Assembly (NCBI GenBank): GCA_016871515.1
Contig: VHDE01000008.1
Span: forward strand, 33,664-97,663
Source of the DNA: Verrucomicrobiota bacterium
GTDB lineage: Bacteria; Verrucomicrobiota; Verrucomicrobiia; Limisphaerales; SIBE01
DNA: 64,000 bases
Direction of reading: 5' to 3'
The number at the start of each line of letters is the position of its first letter. Position 1 is the first letter of the stretch. The notes under the pieces were generated by a model. The model was given only the letters and a program-made list of their open reading frames with translations, did no database searches and was not told the DNA's origin. Shown here in pieces: positions 38,564-47,587 of this stretch. Both the position numbers and the translations under genes were made by a program.

Positions 38564-39700
38564 ATGAAGTACCCTTTTGAGTACGGCGGGGTGGTGACCG
38601 GCGTGGCCTTCTGCAACCGCGAAAAAGAAATCGGCGACCTGCTACGGGCGATGGAGAATGCGGAGAAACTGTTCGTGTTCTCGGAACGGCGCTACGGCAA
38701 GACCTCGCTCGTGCGCGCCGCCCTCGGCAAGCTTCCCCGCAAGGGCTGTCTATGGGCGTACGTGGATTTATGGCCGACCGGCGGCGAGGCCACATTCGTC
38801 ACCTCAGTGGCGAAGGCGATTACTGAATCCATGAGCACGTCCGTAGGGAAAGTATTGGAGACGGCGAAGAAGTTCTTCGGCAGCTTGTCGCCGAGTGTGA
38901 CTGCGGACGAGGAAGGCAAACCGGTCTTAACCTTTGGCTTGGGCAAGCAGGCCCGAGTCGGCCCGGCCTTGGATGAAGTTCTGGAAACTCCAGCGCGAAT
39001 TGCCGCCAAGGGCGGGCCGCGCGTCGTCGTGGTGCCGGACGAGTTTCAGCAGATTCTGGAGTATGGCAGCGACCATGTGGAACGGAAACTTCGGAGCGTG
39101 ATTCAGAATCATCACCAGGTGAGCTATCTCTTCTTGGGCAGCCGCAAACATCTGATCCCCAAAATGGTTTTGGATCGTAATCGCCCTTTGTATCGGGCTG
39201 GGGGCCACTATCCTCTCGGTCCAATTGCCGAGAAGCATTGGCAGCCGTTCATTCATCAACGCTTTGTGGCGGGGGACAAGGGTATTGACCGTCGGTGCGT
39301 TCATGAGATTTGTGAACTCACACAAGGACACCCATTTTATACTCAACACCTGTGTCATGTGCTTTGGGAGCTATGCGAACCGAAGTCCGGCATAAACACA
39401 GAAATGCTTCAGGCGGCGGTAAAGGTGTTGTTGGACCGCGAGAGCTATGCCTACACGACGTTGTGGGAGTCACTGACCCTTTCTCAGAAGCGATTCTTGA
39501 AAGGGCTGGCCGGCGAGACCACCGGAGTGAAGGTCTTTGCCGGTGAATTTGTAAGCCGTCACGGACTCAGTTCCGCATCCAGCGCGCAACGGGCCGCGCA
39601 GGCGTTGCTGGCCAAGGACATTATTGATCGGGACAATGGTTCATTCCTCATTACCGATCGGTTTTTGCGGCAGTGGATTCAATCTGTGCAGTCGGCCTAG
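38564..39700 (+). CDS. Archaeal-type P-loop ATPase with C-terminal winged helix
   Basis: A 378-residue cytosolic protein resembling the ATPase_2 (PF01637) STAND-like group. The Walker A region is SERRYGKTSLVRAALG (residues 40-55, with Ser replacing the first Gly). Walker B is VVVVPDEFQQI (154-164). A sensor-like segment SYLFLGSRKHLIPKM follows. The C-terminal part (LTLSQKRFLKGLAGETTGVK and on) looks like a winged helix-turn-helix. The ATG at 38564 is preferred to a TTG nine bases upstream that lies inside the palindromic array. It stands alone between two PQQ-propeller genes. The cellular role is unknown; relatives are described in mobile or defence-like contexts, but no partner gene is present here. 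Confidence 0.8.
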   Translation: MKYPFEYGGVVTGVAFCNREKEIGDLLRAMENAEKLFVFSERRYGKTSLVRAALGKLPRKGCLWAYVDLWPTGGEATFVTSVAKAITESMSTSVGKVLETAKKFFGSLSPSVTADEEGKPVLTFGLGKQARVGPALDEVLETPARIAAKGGPRVVVVPDEFQQILEYGSDHVERKLRSVIQNHHQVSYLFLGSRKHLIPKMVLDRNRPLYRAGGHYPLGPIAEKHWQPFIHQRFVAGDKGIDRRCVHEICELTQGHPFYTQHLCHVLWELCEPKSGINTEMLQAAVKVLLDRESYAYTTLWESLTLSQKRFLKGLAGETTGVKVFAGEFVSRHGLSSASSAQRAAQALLAKDIIDRDNGSFLITDRFLRQWIQSVQSA

Positions 39701-39813
39701 GCCAACCATCATGCCTGCCATAACTCGTCCGCGATTACGAGCAATCGCGTAATTCATTGATTACTGGGATATGTGACCTTGCACGGGATAGCCCACCCGC
39801 TTACGCTCGCGCC

Positions 39814-41208
39814 ATGAGATTCGTTGCAACGAAGAACCCAGGGAAGCTCATGGCTATCGCGATCGCTGCTGCCGCAGTTTCGGTCATGATCCCGAGCATC
39901 GGTGCGGCGGAACAGCGCGGTGACGACTGGCCACGCTTTCTGGGCCTGCAGGCGAACGGCATTTCTACGGAAACAGGCTTGCTTGACAAGTGGCCGCCTG
40001 GTGGACCTCCGCTCGTCTGGGAGAAGCCTGTTGGGACCGGCTATAGCGCGCCATCCATTCGCGGGAACCGGTTGGTTGTCCATCACAGGGTCAAGGACCA
40101 AGAGATTGTCGAATGCCTCGACGCCGCGACTGGCAAGCCAATTTGGCGTTACGGCTATCCAAGCCGATTCATCGACCCTTACGGTTATAACAATGGTCCG
40201 CGTTGTTCGCCGTTGCTTACCGAGGATCGCTGTTACACTTTCGGGGCAGAAGGCAAATTGCTCTGCGTTGAATTGGATTCGGGCAAGTTGATTTGGCAGC
40301 GTGACACGGACAAGGACTGGGAAATTCCAGCAGCGTTTTTTGGGGTCGGGAGCACCCCTATTCTCGAAGGTGACGTGCTGGTCGTGATGGTCGGCGGCCA
40401 GCCTAACTCGGGAATGGTCGGTTTTGACGCGCAAACCGGAAAGACGCTCTGGGAGAGCGTCGGTGAAAAGAATTGGCACGGAATCAAGATGACGGCATGG
40501 CGTGGAGAACCGCTTTACCGCTGGGATCGCACAGAAAAGCAAGCGAGCTACGCAACCCCCGTCGCGGCGACCATCGGCGGGAAACGCCATATTCTCTGCC
40601 TGATGCGTCAAGGCTTGGTTTCAATCGATCCCAAGAACGGCGGCGTCAATTTCAGCTTCTGGTTTCGTTCGCAATTGAACGATTCGGTGAACGCGATGAA
40701 TCCGATTGTCGTGGATGATTTGATTTTAATTTCGGGCGCGTACTATCGCGTCGGGTCTGTCTTATTGAAGGTCAAACCAGATGGTCGCGGCGTCGATGAA
40801 GTTTGGCGCAGCACTGTGTTGGAGATTCACTGGACGACGCCCATCTATCATGAAGGTTTTCTCTACGCATTCAGCGGCCGCAATGAACCCGACGCGCGCT
40901 TTCGTTGCGTGGAATTGAAAACGGGAAAGTTAATGTGGGATCGCCAGGAAAGCTGGCCATCGCATAGCACGCCAACTCCGAGCGTTTACGGACGCGGCTC
41001 CGCGATCATGGCTGACGGCAAGTTGATTGTGTTAGGAGAAGGCGGCCTTTTGGGAATGTTCAAGGCAAATCCTAAGGCTCCCGAAGAGATCGGGCGCTTT
41101 CAGGTTCCGCAATTGCATTATCCGTGCTGGCCGGCTCCGATATTGGCTCATAAGAAACTGTACCTGCGCAGCGAAGACCGGCTCATCTGCTATAATCTGG
41201 CAAAATGA
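39814..41208 (+). CDS. Secreted PQQ-type beta-propeller protein (second paralogue)
   Basis: A 464-residue exported protein. The ATG at 39814 gives MRFVATKNPGKLMAIAIAAA and a signal peptide ending near IGAAEQ. The mature part starts DDWPRFLGLQANGISTETGL, matching the W-P-x-F-x-G opening of the first paralogue. Blades such as ECLDAATGKPIWRYGYP, LCVELDSGKLIWQRDTDKDW and RCVELKTGKLMWDRQESWPS are evident. Its stop overlaps the start of the CoxG-like gene by 4 bases (ATGA). The substrate and cofactor are unknown. Confidence 0.85.
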   Translation: MRFVATKNPGKLMAIAIAAAAVSVMIPSIGAAEQRGDDWPRFLGLQANGISTETGLLDKWPPGGPPLVWEKPVGTGYSAPSIRGNRLVVHHRVKDQEIVECLDAATGKPIWRYGYPSRFIDPYGYNNGPRCSPLLTEDRCYTFGAEGKLLCVELDSGKLIWQRDTDKDWEIPAAFFGVGSTPILEGDVLVVMVGGQPNSGMVGFDAQTGKTLWESVGEKNWHGIKMTAWRGEPLYRWDRTEKQASYATPVAATIGGKRHILCLMRQGLVSIDPKNGGVNFSFWFRSQLNDSVNAMNPIVVDDLILISGAYYRVGSVLLKVKPDGRGVDEVWRSTVLEIHWTTPIYHEGFLYAFSGRNEPDARFRCVELKTGKLMWDRQESWPSHSTPTPSVYGRGSAIMADGKLIVLGEGGLLGMFKANPKAPEEIGRFQVPQLHYPCWPAPILAHKKLYLRSEDRLICYNLAK

Positions 41209-41642
41209 ACATTCAAGGAACCTGCACCATCGCGGCTCCTCCTCAACGCGTCTTCGAAGCGTTGATCGATCCTCATATTCTGCAGCAGGTCATTCCCGGC
41301 TGCGAGAAGATGGAAAAGACCGGTGAGGATGAATACAACGCTCATCTAAAGCTCGGCATTGCCTCGGTGAAGGGAAGCTATACTGGGAAGGTAAAGGTCA
41401 CCGACAAACAACCACCTCACAAGTTCACTTTGCAAATGGAAGGGAAGGGCGGTCCGGGGTTCGTGAAAGGCACGTGCCTGATCGAACTCAAAGCGCAAAG
41501 CTCCAACACGCAGCTTGTCTACACAGCGACTGTGCAAGTGGGCGGCCTAATCGCGGCCGTCGGTTCGCGCGTCATTGAAGCAGCGGGCAAGAAGCTGGCC
41601 CAGGAGTTCTTCAGCAAGTTTTCCAAGCTCATCGAAACGTAG
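41205..41642 (+). CDS. CoxG-like SRPBCC domain protein
   Basis: A 145-residue protein of the carbon monoxide dehydrogenase subunit G (CoxG) type. It begins MNIQGTCTIAAPPQRVFEAL and has PGCEKMEKTGEDEYNAHLKL and GPGFVKGTCLIELKAQ; the end VGSRVIEAAGKKLAQEFFSK is diagnostic of the family. CoxG recruits CODH to the membrane in carboxydotrophs. No cox genes are nearby, so a lipid-binding or other molybdoenzyme-related role is equally possible. It is translationally coupled to the propeller gene before it. Confidence 0.85.
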   Translation: MNIQGTCTIAAPPQRVFEALIDPHILQQVIPGCEKMEKTGEDEYNAHLKLGIASVKGSYTGKVKVTDKQPPHKFTLQMEGKGGPGFVKGTCLIELKAQSSNTQLVYTATVQVGGLIAAVGSRVIEAAGKKLAQEFFSKFSKLIET

Positions 41643-41889
41643 CTGGGAATTGCTCTGTTCCTGGTGCAAGCTTGGCCCAGAATTAGCGCATGGTTGAGAA
41701 TCAAACCGCAACCGAACCGAAGGCCTTTCTGTTCTGTTCTTTTGATCCTTGGGAGTCTAAAAGTGGGCGGCAGCGCGGGAACTTCGGAAGCGGCGACAAT
41801 CCAGCTACCGCTCGGAGGCTGCAGAGAGTTGAACCCAAAAACCACGGTTGAGCGGGGGCGGCGCTTTTGGCAGAGGGGAGTGTTTGCTC

Positions 41890-42360
41890 TTACTCCATTT
41901 CGGTGACGCGCACGCGCTTGCGGTCGCGGCAAGCCTCTACGCTCTTCCGCAATTGCTCGCGCAGTTCGGCAGCGCCTCGGATGGCCTCGATTTCCAACGT
42001 CGGTGTCGAGGTATCGTTCGTAGCGATGCGAATCGTTCCGACGCCAAACAGCCGTTGCACCAGCGGTTCAAACAGCGTGATGTCCTCGACTCGATAGAGC
42101 TCCATCTCATCAGTCCTCTTGTTGACGATGCCCGTCCTTACTCGGACTCTTTCGGTGGTAAGCTCGTAAGTGCGCGAGCGAATAACGATCCACCGCACCG
42201 CCATAAGAATCAGTGTAACGCCAGCGACAATCAGCAGCCAGATCGACAGAACAATGGCGCCGACGATGGCGGCAACCACAATCATACTGCCGAGCAGAAA
42301 TGTTCCGAGGCTGACGACGAACGAGGATGAACCTTTAAAGAGCGTCGTTTCTTCACTCAT
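41890..42360 (-). CDS. Membrane protein with bacterial PH domain
   Basis: A 156-residue inner-membrane protein. Two hydrophobic helices (about residues 13-58) are followed by a cytoplasmic bacterial PH domain (bPH_2/DUF304): RTYELTTERVRVRTGIVNKR, ELYRVEDITLFEPLVQRLFG and TIRIATNDTSTPTLEIEAI. The family is widespread and its specific role is usually unknown. The C-terminus is basic (RDRKRVRVTEME). It converges with the CoxG-like gene. Confidence 0.85.
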   Translation of the reverse strand: MSEETTLFKGSSSFVVSLGTFLLGSMIVVAAIVGAIVLSIWLLIVAGVTLILMAVRWIVIRSRTYELTTERVRVRTGIVNKRTDEMELYRVEDITLFEPLVQRLFGVGTIRIATNDTSTPTLEIEAIRGAAELREQLRKSVEACRDRKRVRVTEME

Positions 42361-42458
42361 ACCGAGAGCTTCCTTTCTTTGGGCAAGTTAACGAACAAAC
42401 TGGCTTAAGGAAGTCCTTTTCTTTAAGTCAAAAGTCTGCGCTACGACGCCGGTCTTGC

Positions 42459-44504
42459 TTATCGGAATCCTAATTGGCCGACCCAATCGGCAATGGCATC
42501 GTCGCTTAAAACGGCTGGCTCGCGGCGGAATTGTTGGGAGGCGTCGAGGCGCTGGTAAAGGTCCGGCAACGACGGTGTGAGAAATTTCGAACCGGTGTTA
42601 TGCAGCAGGACAGAGCGCGGCGCCGCCAGCGCCAGCACGCCTTCGAACGCGCCAATTTTTCGGATGCCTGGAACGAAGAGGTCGTGCGCCAGCAACGCTT
42701 GATCGTCAGCCATATCCAGGGAATCGCAATCCGCGACGACAGCATCGACAGCGGGCGCGGCGAGCAGCGACCAAAGACCAGCGCGGCCGGCGCCGCAGAG
42801 GACAACGCGGCGTCCTTTGCTGTGGGTCTTAGCGAACGCGGCCGCCGTAATCAAGTCTTGCACGCGTTCCTGCAAGTCCGTCCGATTGTAGGTGCTGAAA
42901 TAATTGGCGAAAGGCTTGCGATCTTTTTCGATGTCAGCATTGGCCAAGCCACCGGTTTGAAACAGGTCCGCCAGCAGAATGGACTGGCCGCGGTCGAGAA
43001 ATCTCTTAGCCAATCCGATCGGTTCTCCCGCGGAATCCAAATAACCAGCTTTACCCTTGGGATGCGCGAGAACCACAAACAATCTGTGCGAATCGTTCGA
43101 GGGATTGATCATCAAAGCAGACAGCCGGTCTCCTTTCCCGGCCCGGCCCAGCGAGAATTCGGTGACGGTTCGACCTGCGATCTTCTTGGCTTGGCCCGCT
43201 TCGACCACGAGCGACCGTTCCGGAATCTCCGCCTGCAACGTGTGACGCCACGCAGGCCACATCAGTTCGTGATATTGTTTCTGCGAACGCGCGTTGGTCG
43301 GCTTGATTGTTTCCAACTGCGCTTGGGATGACTTGATTAGCGACTTGATGAGAGATGTTTCATCCAGAGCGTCATCCGGCAATTTGCCATCCGGCCAAAC
43401 TCGCAACTCCTGGTCCGGCTCCTTTTGGTAGGCGATCTCTTTCAGGGAGGCTGGCTCGGGATGGCGCAGCAACCAGCGGCCGAACCACTCGTACACAGCT
43501 TCGCGACTCGTGCGATTATAATTGTGCGGAAAGTCGAAGCGGACGTGGCGAAACCGATCGGCCCGGTCGAACAGGCGATAGACCCTTTCAATCGCGGGTC
43601 CCTCAACAGCCGGCGTGTCTTTAGTCCAATCTCCCGAGGCCGCGACTAGCAACTGCGGACGGGGCGCGGGAACAGCGGCAATTTCCATATTGGAATATTC
43701 GACGCGCAAGCCCGGCGCATTTTCACACAGGCATCCGCCCTGCATCGAGTGCGAGACCATGACGATGGGAGCTTGGACTGTGAGTCGATCGTCAATCGCC
43801 CCGAGCATAAATGTTTGGGTGCCGCCTCCCGATTCGCCCGTGCATGCCAGACGCGATTTGTCTGCATCCGGCAACGAAGCCAGGAAATCAAGCGCGCGAA
43901 TGCTGTTCCAGGTTTGCAGGCCCATCAAGCTGATGTTCCAGAGGAGATTGGTGGGGTTGCTGGCGAAGTTGTGCTTTACCTGGATTGTGTCGTTGTACCC
44001 AACCATGTCATAGGAGAACGCGATCATCCCTTGTCGAGCGAAGTTAATGCAGCGTGCGGCGATGCTGCCGTTCTCTTCGTCTGCCATGCGGCCATTGCTC
44101 CAATGGCCATGAGGATTCAGGATTGCTGGGAACGGGCCATTCCCTTTTCCGATGGGACGGTACAGGTTGCCGGCCAAATAAAAGCCGGGATACGTCTGCA
44201 ACGCCACCTTCTCGATGCTGTAACCGTCGCGAAGCACCTTGCCAAAGACCTGGGCGTTGAGGGGCGTTTTCTCAGGCATCGGCCAAAGGCCGCAACTGAC
44301 AAGGACATGGTCTCGAATTTCTTTGGCGCGAGCTTGCCATGCCGATTTCGAGGTAACATTCGGGAATGTCCGGAGTGTATTAAGAGTTTTCGGCTTGGTC
44401 GCGCGCAGGTCGTGCTCCGGGAGGGACTGAGCCGAGAGTCCGGCGTCGGAGGCCTTAGAAAGAGCGAGCAAGACGAGGGCGAATCGCAAGAGATGGTTTC
44501 GCAT
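42459..44504 (-). CDS. Secreted alpha/beta hydrolase, acetylxylan-esterase-like, two-half
   Basis: A 681-residue exported protein (signal MRNHLLRFALVLLALSKASD). The first half has an acetylxylan-esterase-like fold: NPHGHWSNGRMADEE, RQGMIAFSYDMVGYNDT, and the nucleophile elbow CTGESGGGTQTF (Ser near residue 222), with a later His in FDFPHNYN. The second half repeats a hydrolase-like layout (LFVVLAHPKGKAGYLDSAGE), but its elbow reads LCGAGRAGLW, with Ala where the Ser should be, so it is probably not catalytic. A role in deacetylating plant or algal polysaccharide is inferred. It stands alone on the minus strand. Confidence 0.8.
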   Translation of the reverse strand: MRNHLLRFALVLLALSKASDAGLSAQSLPEHDLRATKPKTLNTLRTFPNVTSKSAWQARAKEIRDHVLVSCGLWPMPEKTPLNAQVFGKVLRDGYSIEKVALQTYPGFYLAGNLYRPIGKGNGPFPAILNPHGHWSNGRMADEENGSIAARCINFARQGMIAFSYDMVGYNDTIQVKHNFASNPTNLLWNISLMGLQTWNSIRALDFLASLPDADKSRLACTGESGGGTQTFMLGAIDDRLTVQAPIVMVSHSMQGGCLCENAPGLRVEYSNMEIAAVPAPRPQLLVAASGDWTKDTPAVEGPAIERVYRLFDRADRFRHVRFDFPHNYNRTSREAVYEWFGRWLLRHPEPASLKEIAYQKEPDQELRVWPDGKLPDDALDETSLIKSLIKSSQAQLETIKPTNARSQKQYHELMWPAWRHTLQAEIPERSLVVEAGQAKKIAGRTVTEFSLGRAGKGDRLSALMINPSNDSHRLFVVLAHPKGKAGYLDSAGEPIGLAKRFLDRGQSILLADLFQTGGLANADIEKDRKPFANYFSTYNRTDLQERVQDLITAAAFAKTHSKGRRVVLCGAGRAGLWSLLAAPAVDAVVADCDSLDMADDQALLAHDLFVPGIRKIGAFEGVLALAAPRSVLLHNTGSKFLTPSLPDLYQRLDASQQFRREPAVLSDDAIADWVGQLGFR

Positions 44505-44559
44505 AGAGTGGCCACTCTTTTAGGCCAACCACGATTTTGTTCAACTCGAAACCGACCGA

Positions 44560-45510
44560 TTAGCCTAGCGCCGCGATTTGCTTCTGACTTTCAGTCAAGT
44601 AACCGAGATAATAGGCAAGCCGCTCTTTCATTTCCTTGCGATGAACGATGGCATCGATCAGCCCATGCTCGAGCAAAAACTCCGCAGTCTGAAAGCCGGG
44701 CGGCAGTTCGCTTTGGGTCGTGTCCTTGATGACGCGGGGGCCAGCAAAGCCGATCATGGCTTCGGGTTCGGCGATGATCAGATCGCCAACACTGGCAAAA
44801 CTTGCCATCACGCCGGCGGTCGTCGGATCTGTCAGCACGCTGATGAAAGGCAATTTGTGTTTGGCGTGATATGCGAGCGCGCCGCAGGTCTTCGCCATTT
44901 GCATCAGGCTGCACATTCCTTCGTACATGCGCGCTCCACCACTCGAGGAAATAATAATTACGGGCAATCCTTTGTCCGTGGCGGCCTCAATCAAGCGCGC
45001 CAATTTCTCCCCGACGACCGAGCCCATGGAACCTCCGAGGAAGCTGAAGTCCATCACACCAAGGCCGACGCGATGCGTGTCAATCTTGCCAATGCCCGTA
45101 ATGACCGCGTCCTTTAATCCGGTCAATCGCTTATTGTCCTGGAGCTTGCCGCTGTACGAGGAAACGCCAGCAAATTTGAGAATATCAACACTGGTCATTT
45201 CGGCGTCCATTTCCTCAAAGGAACACGTCTCGACCAGGGAATGAATGCGTTCGCGCGCGCCAATCCGGAAATGATGATTGCAGTGCTGGCAGACCTTCAA
45301 GTTTTCGTCCAGGTCTTTATCGTAGAGCATGACCGAACATTTCGGGCACTTCGTCCACAAACCTTCAGGTATTTCTCGTTTCCTGGACTTCGAAGGAGCG
45401 ATCTTGGGCTTTTTGAGAAAGGTAGTCGGCGCGGCGGCGGTCTTAGGCTGAGCAGTTGCTTCGGCAACTTCCAACCCCAGCATTTTCTTAGTGAAGGAGC
45501 TCGTAGCCAT
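44560..45510 (-). CDS. accD: Acetyl-CoA carboxylase carboxyltransferase subunit beta
   Basis: A 316-residue subunit of the enzyme making malonyl-CoA for fatty-acid synthesis. The four-cysteine zinc ribbon is at about residues 54-79 (CPKCSVML and VCQHCNHHFRIG). Catalytic-core signatures include SSSGGARMYEGMCSLMQMAK and LTDPTTAGVMASFASVGDL, followed by FAGPRVIKDTT. About 45 extra residues precede the zinc ribbon. It lies downstream of comF on the same strand with a 119-base gap. Confidence 0.97.
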   Translation of the reverse strand: MATSSFTKKMLGLEVAEATAQPKTAAAPTTFLKKPKIAPSKSRKREIPEGLWTKCPKCSVMLYDKDLDENLKVCQHCNHHFRIGARERIHSLVETCSFEEMDAEMTSVDILKFAGVSSYSGKLQDNKRLTGLKDAVITGIGKIDTHRVGLGVMDFSFLGGSMGSVVGEKLARLIEAATDKGLPVIIISSSGGARMYEGMCSLMQMAKTCGALAYHAKHKLPFISVLTDPTTAGVMASFASVGDLIIAEPEAMIGFAGPRVIKDTTQSELPPGFQTAEFLLEHGLIDAIVHRKEMKERLAYYLGYLTESQKQIAALG

Positions 45511-45629
45511 AATTCAGGGATGAATCAAGTGAACCGGCTGAGTTTCACGGGGCAAACAATTCCGATTGGGCCGGAACTGTGCCCTGGATTTGAATATCTT
45601 CACAATCTTGGGAATAAATACTACTCGAT

Positions 45630-46391
45630 TCAAAGTCCGCGAGCAACAGTCCAGACACAAACTGGTCCGGACCCATTCTCCCGCAAAACTTTAGCGCAGG
45701 AACTCGTGGTCGCCCCAGTCGTCAGCACGTCGTCCAGCACGATCACTCGCTCGCCGTTTAGTTTGCCGACCAGCCGGAAGGCGAACGCATTCTTTACATT
45801 CGCAGCTCGCTCGGACCGGGTCAGATGGGTCTGCGTCCTGGTTGGTTCGACACGCTTGAGAAGCTTTGCCTGGACGGGGATGTTCGTAGCGACGCTGAGA
45901 TGATGCGCCATGCGTTCGGCCTGATTGAATTCGCGTTCGCGTTTCTTCAATGGATGCAGTGGAACAGGAACGATCAGGTCCCATTTTTCCATTTGCAACA
46001 CGGGCGCCGCCGCGCGAACTAAAAGGTCAGCTAGGAAAGGCTCGAACCAACGTTCTCGTTGGTATTTATAGCGGTGAATCACTTCCAGGACCAGGCCCCG
46101 GGCAACCACGGCCGACCGAGCCGATTCAAAGTGAAGTTCCATCTCGCGGCAATTGCTGCATTCAAAAGCCGTTGTCATCTCCCCTTCGAATGGGAGGCCG
46201 CAGACTCGACAGAAAGGTGGCTTGATAAAACGGACGCCGTCGGTTCGAGACCAACAACGAACACAGACATATCCCTCGTGGGCGGTCGCGCGCTCGACAA
46301 AGCAAATCTGGCAGATATTCGGATAAACGAATCCGAGGCTGGCATCAAGCCAGGCGCTTAGCGAACTGAAATTAGGGTTCGCTGTCTTCAT
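45630..46391 (-). CDS. ComF family phosphoribosyltransferase-like protein
   Basis: A 253-residue protein. The ATG at 46389-46391 is chosen because a longer frame would overlap the upstream CPBP gene. The N-terminus is a cysteine-rich double zinc finger (PNICQICFVERA, CVRCWSR, FCRVCGLPF, ECSNCREM), followed by a PRTase fold with VPVPLHPLKKREREFNQAER and the PRPP loop VIVLDDVLTTGATTSSCA. ComF proteins assist DNA uptake in competent bacteria, though many non-competent species carry one. It starts 10 bases after the CPBP gene, an evident operon. Confidence 0.93.
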   Translation of the reverse strand: MKTANPNFSSLSAWLDASLGFVYPNICQICFVERATAHEGYVCVRCWSRTDGVRFIKPPFCRVCGLPFEGEMTTAFECSNCREMELHFESARSAVVARGLVLEVIHRYKYQRERWFEPFLADLLVRAAAPVLQMEKWDLIVPVPLHPLKKREREFNQAERMAHHLSVATNIPVQAKLLKRVEPTRTQTHLTRSERAANVKNAFAFRLVGKLNGERVIVLDDVLTTGATTSSCAKVLRENGSGPVCVWTVARGL

Positions 46392-46401
46392 ATGGCTTCG
46401 G

Positions 46402-47346
46402 TTATTTTCCCGCGACACCGTCGGCTTCTTCCTTGGCGCGATCCTGAGATATCTGTGATTCCGTTGCGAGCATCTTCGTTCGAGCGAACAGGACGAACAT
46501 TGCGAGGAGAATGACAAAGCAAAGCCAGCCATCGATCAATCGACTCGAACCCCAGAACCAGGCATTAATTGGGCCGGCCTGTTTTGTCATATAACCGTAA
46601 GACTTCACCCAAAATACCCAACCCGCGTGGAGCCCGATTGAAAAGTAAACCGAACCCGATCGTTGATAGGCCAAAGCCAGTATAGCTCCCGCGAGAGTCA
46701 GATTAAGAAAGCCTGGCGCCAATTTCTCCAAATCGCCGAATCCTCGCATCATCTTGACGAGCGTCGTCAAGCCGGACGCCCAAGTAACCGGCTCGGTTGC
46801 CGGGGACGGCTCAAAGAAATGGAGCAGCGCGTAAATCGAACTGCTTACCCATAGCGCTGCGGACCAGGTCAGCGCTTTACGCAGCACGCCGAAGAGCGCG
46901 CCGCGGAAGAATACCTCTTCCCAACCAGCAACCACGATCGCGGTCAAACTGATCTGAAACAGATGCCCCACAATGTCCGTCCACGCCCGGTCGGGCCGAA
47001 CGTGCCGAGCCCCGAATGCGATTGCGATGAGCGCCACGCAGGCCAAGGAAGCAAAACCAAGCGAGAAACCCTTGCTGACCAGCCTCCAGGATCGCGGTGC
47101 TCTTCCAAGCCCAACATCGGCCCACGAACGCATTCCCATGCTTCGAAGCAGAGGCCACAAGCTGACCAATGCCAAAGCCAGCAGACAGCGGTTGACGTAC
47201 CGGTGAAACGGATTCCGGGCGACCGAATCGAGGCTTGGCAAGAGGGTCGCTATCCAGCCGGCTAGATAGTAAATCCAGGGCGCCAGCAAGGCTGTGCCAA
47301 GAAAAACGACGGCAAAGAAAATCGCAAGCGACCATAGCGGACGCAT
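46402..47346 (-). CDS. CPBP family intramembrane metalloprotease
   Basis: A 314-residue polytopic membrane protein of the CAAX protease / bacteriocin-processing type. Motif 1, WEEVFFRGALFGVLR (about residues 140-154), supplies the Glu-Glu and Arg. Motif 2 includes IYALLHFFEP, and the third His is in FSIGLHAGWVFWVKSYG. Seven or eight hydrophobic segments are visible. Bacterial members handle prenylated or membrane substrates that are mostly unknown. It is cotranscribed with comF. Confidence 0.9.
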   Translation of the reverse strand: MRPLWSLAIFFAVVFLGTALLAPWIYYLAGWIATLLPSLDSVARNPFHRYVNRCLLALALVSLWPLLRSMGMRSWADVGLGRAPRSWRLVSKGFSLGFASLACVALIAIAFGARHVRPDRAWTDIVGHLFQISLTAIVVAGWEEVFFRGALFGVLRKALTWSAALWVSSSIYALLHFFEPSPATEPVTWASGLTTLVKMMRGFGDLEKLAPGFLNLTLAGAILALAYQRSGSVYFSIGLHAGWVFWVKSYGYMTKQAGPINAWFWGSSRLIDGWLCFVILLAMFVLFARTKMLATESQISQDRAKEEADGVAGK

Positions 47347-47400
47347 GGCCGAAAGTTAGGTTTCTCGATTACGCAAGCCAAGCGGATAATGGTTTTTGAG

Positions 47401-47416
47401 TGGCACGGGATTTGCC
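47401..47416 (+). promoter_or_regulatory. Sigma-54 promoter-like element
   Basis: TGGCAC, five bases, then TTGCC reproduces the -24/-12 consensus with the GG and GC dinucleotides separated by exactly 10 bases. It points toward the Ser/Thr kinase gene, whose start is about 275 bases downstream. This is a motif match only; no sigma-54 gene or activator is in the window. Confidence 0.4.
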
Positions 47417-47532
47417 AAGTTGTTAAAGAGACGCTACTGAATTAAGCGTAATATATGCAATCGAAGCAGCATCTCTCCTTTAAGCGGACGGAGCTCGAAC
47501 GGCTGTGCGTGTTTAGCGCGCTTGCCTTTGTC

Positions 47533-47587
47533 GTAACGCAGACTTTCAGTCTGCTTTATCGCCGATTTTCAATCGGCAGCGCGCCCG
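47533..47587. repeat. Half copy of the two-hairpin repeat
   Basis: GTAACGCAGACTTTCAGTCT continues through TGCTTTATCGCC and a second palindrome GCCGATTTTCAATCGGC. It matches the left arm of the copies at 571 and 3980. No inverted partner arm follows within 150 bases; instead a different GCGGACA/TGTCCGC palindrome lies about 50 bases downstream. Confidence 0.8.

Noticed and set aside
39730..39749. CGCGATT/AATCGCG hairpin after the ATPase gene as a terminator
   Set aside because: The stem is short and there is no T-run, so support is too weak to call.
39754..40611. 285-codon minus-strand frame within the second propeller gene
   Set aside because: The plus-strand propeller has a signal peptide and conserved blades; the antisense product has no such support.
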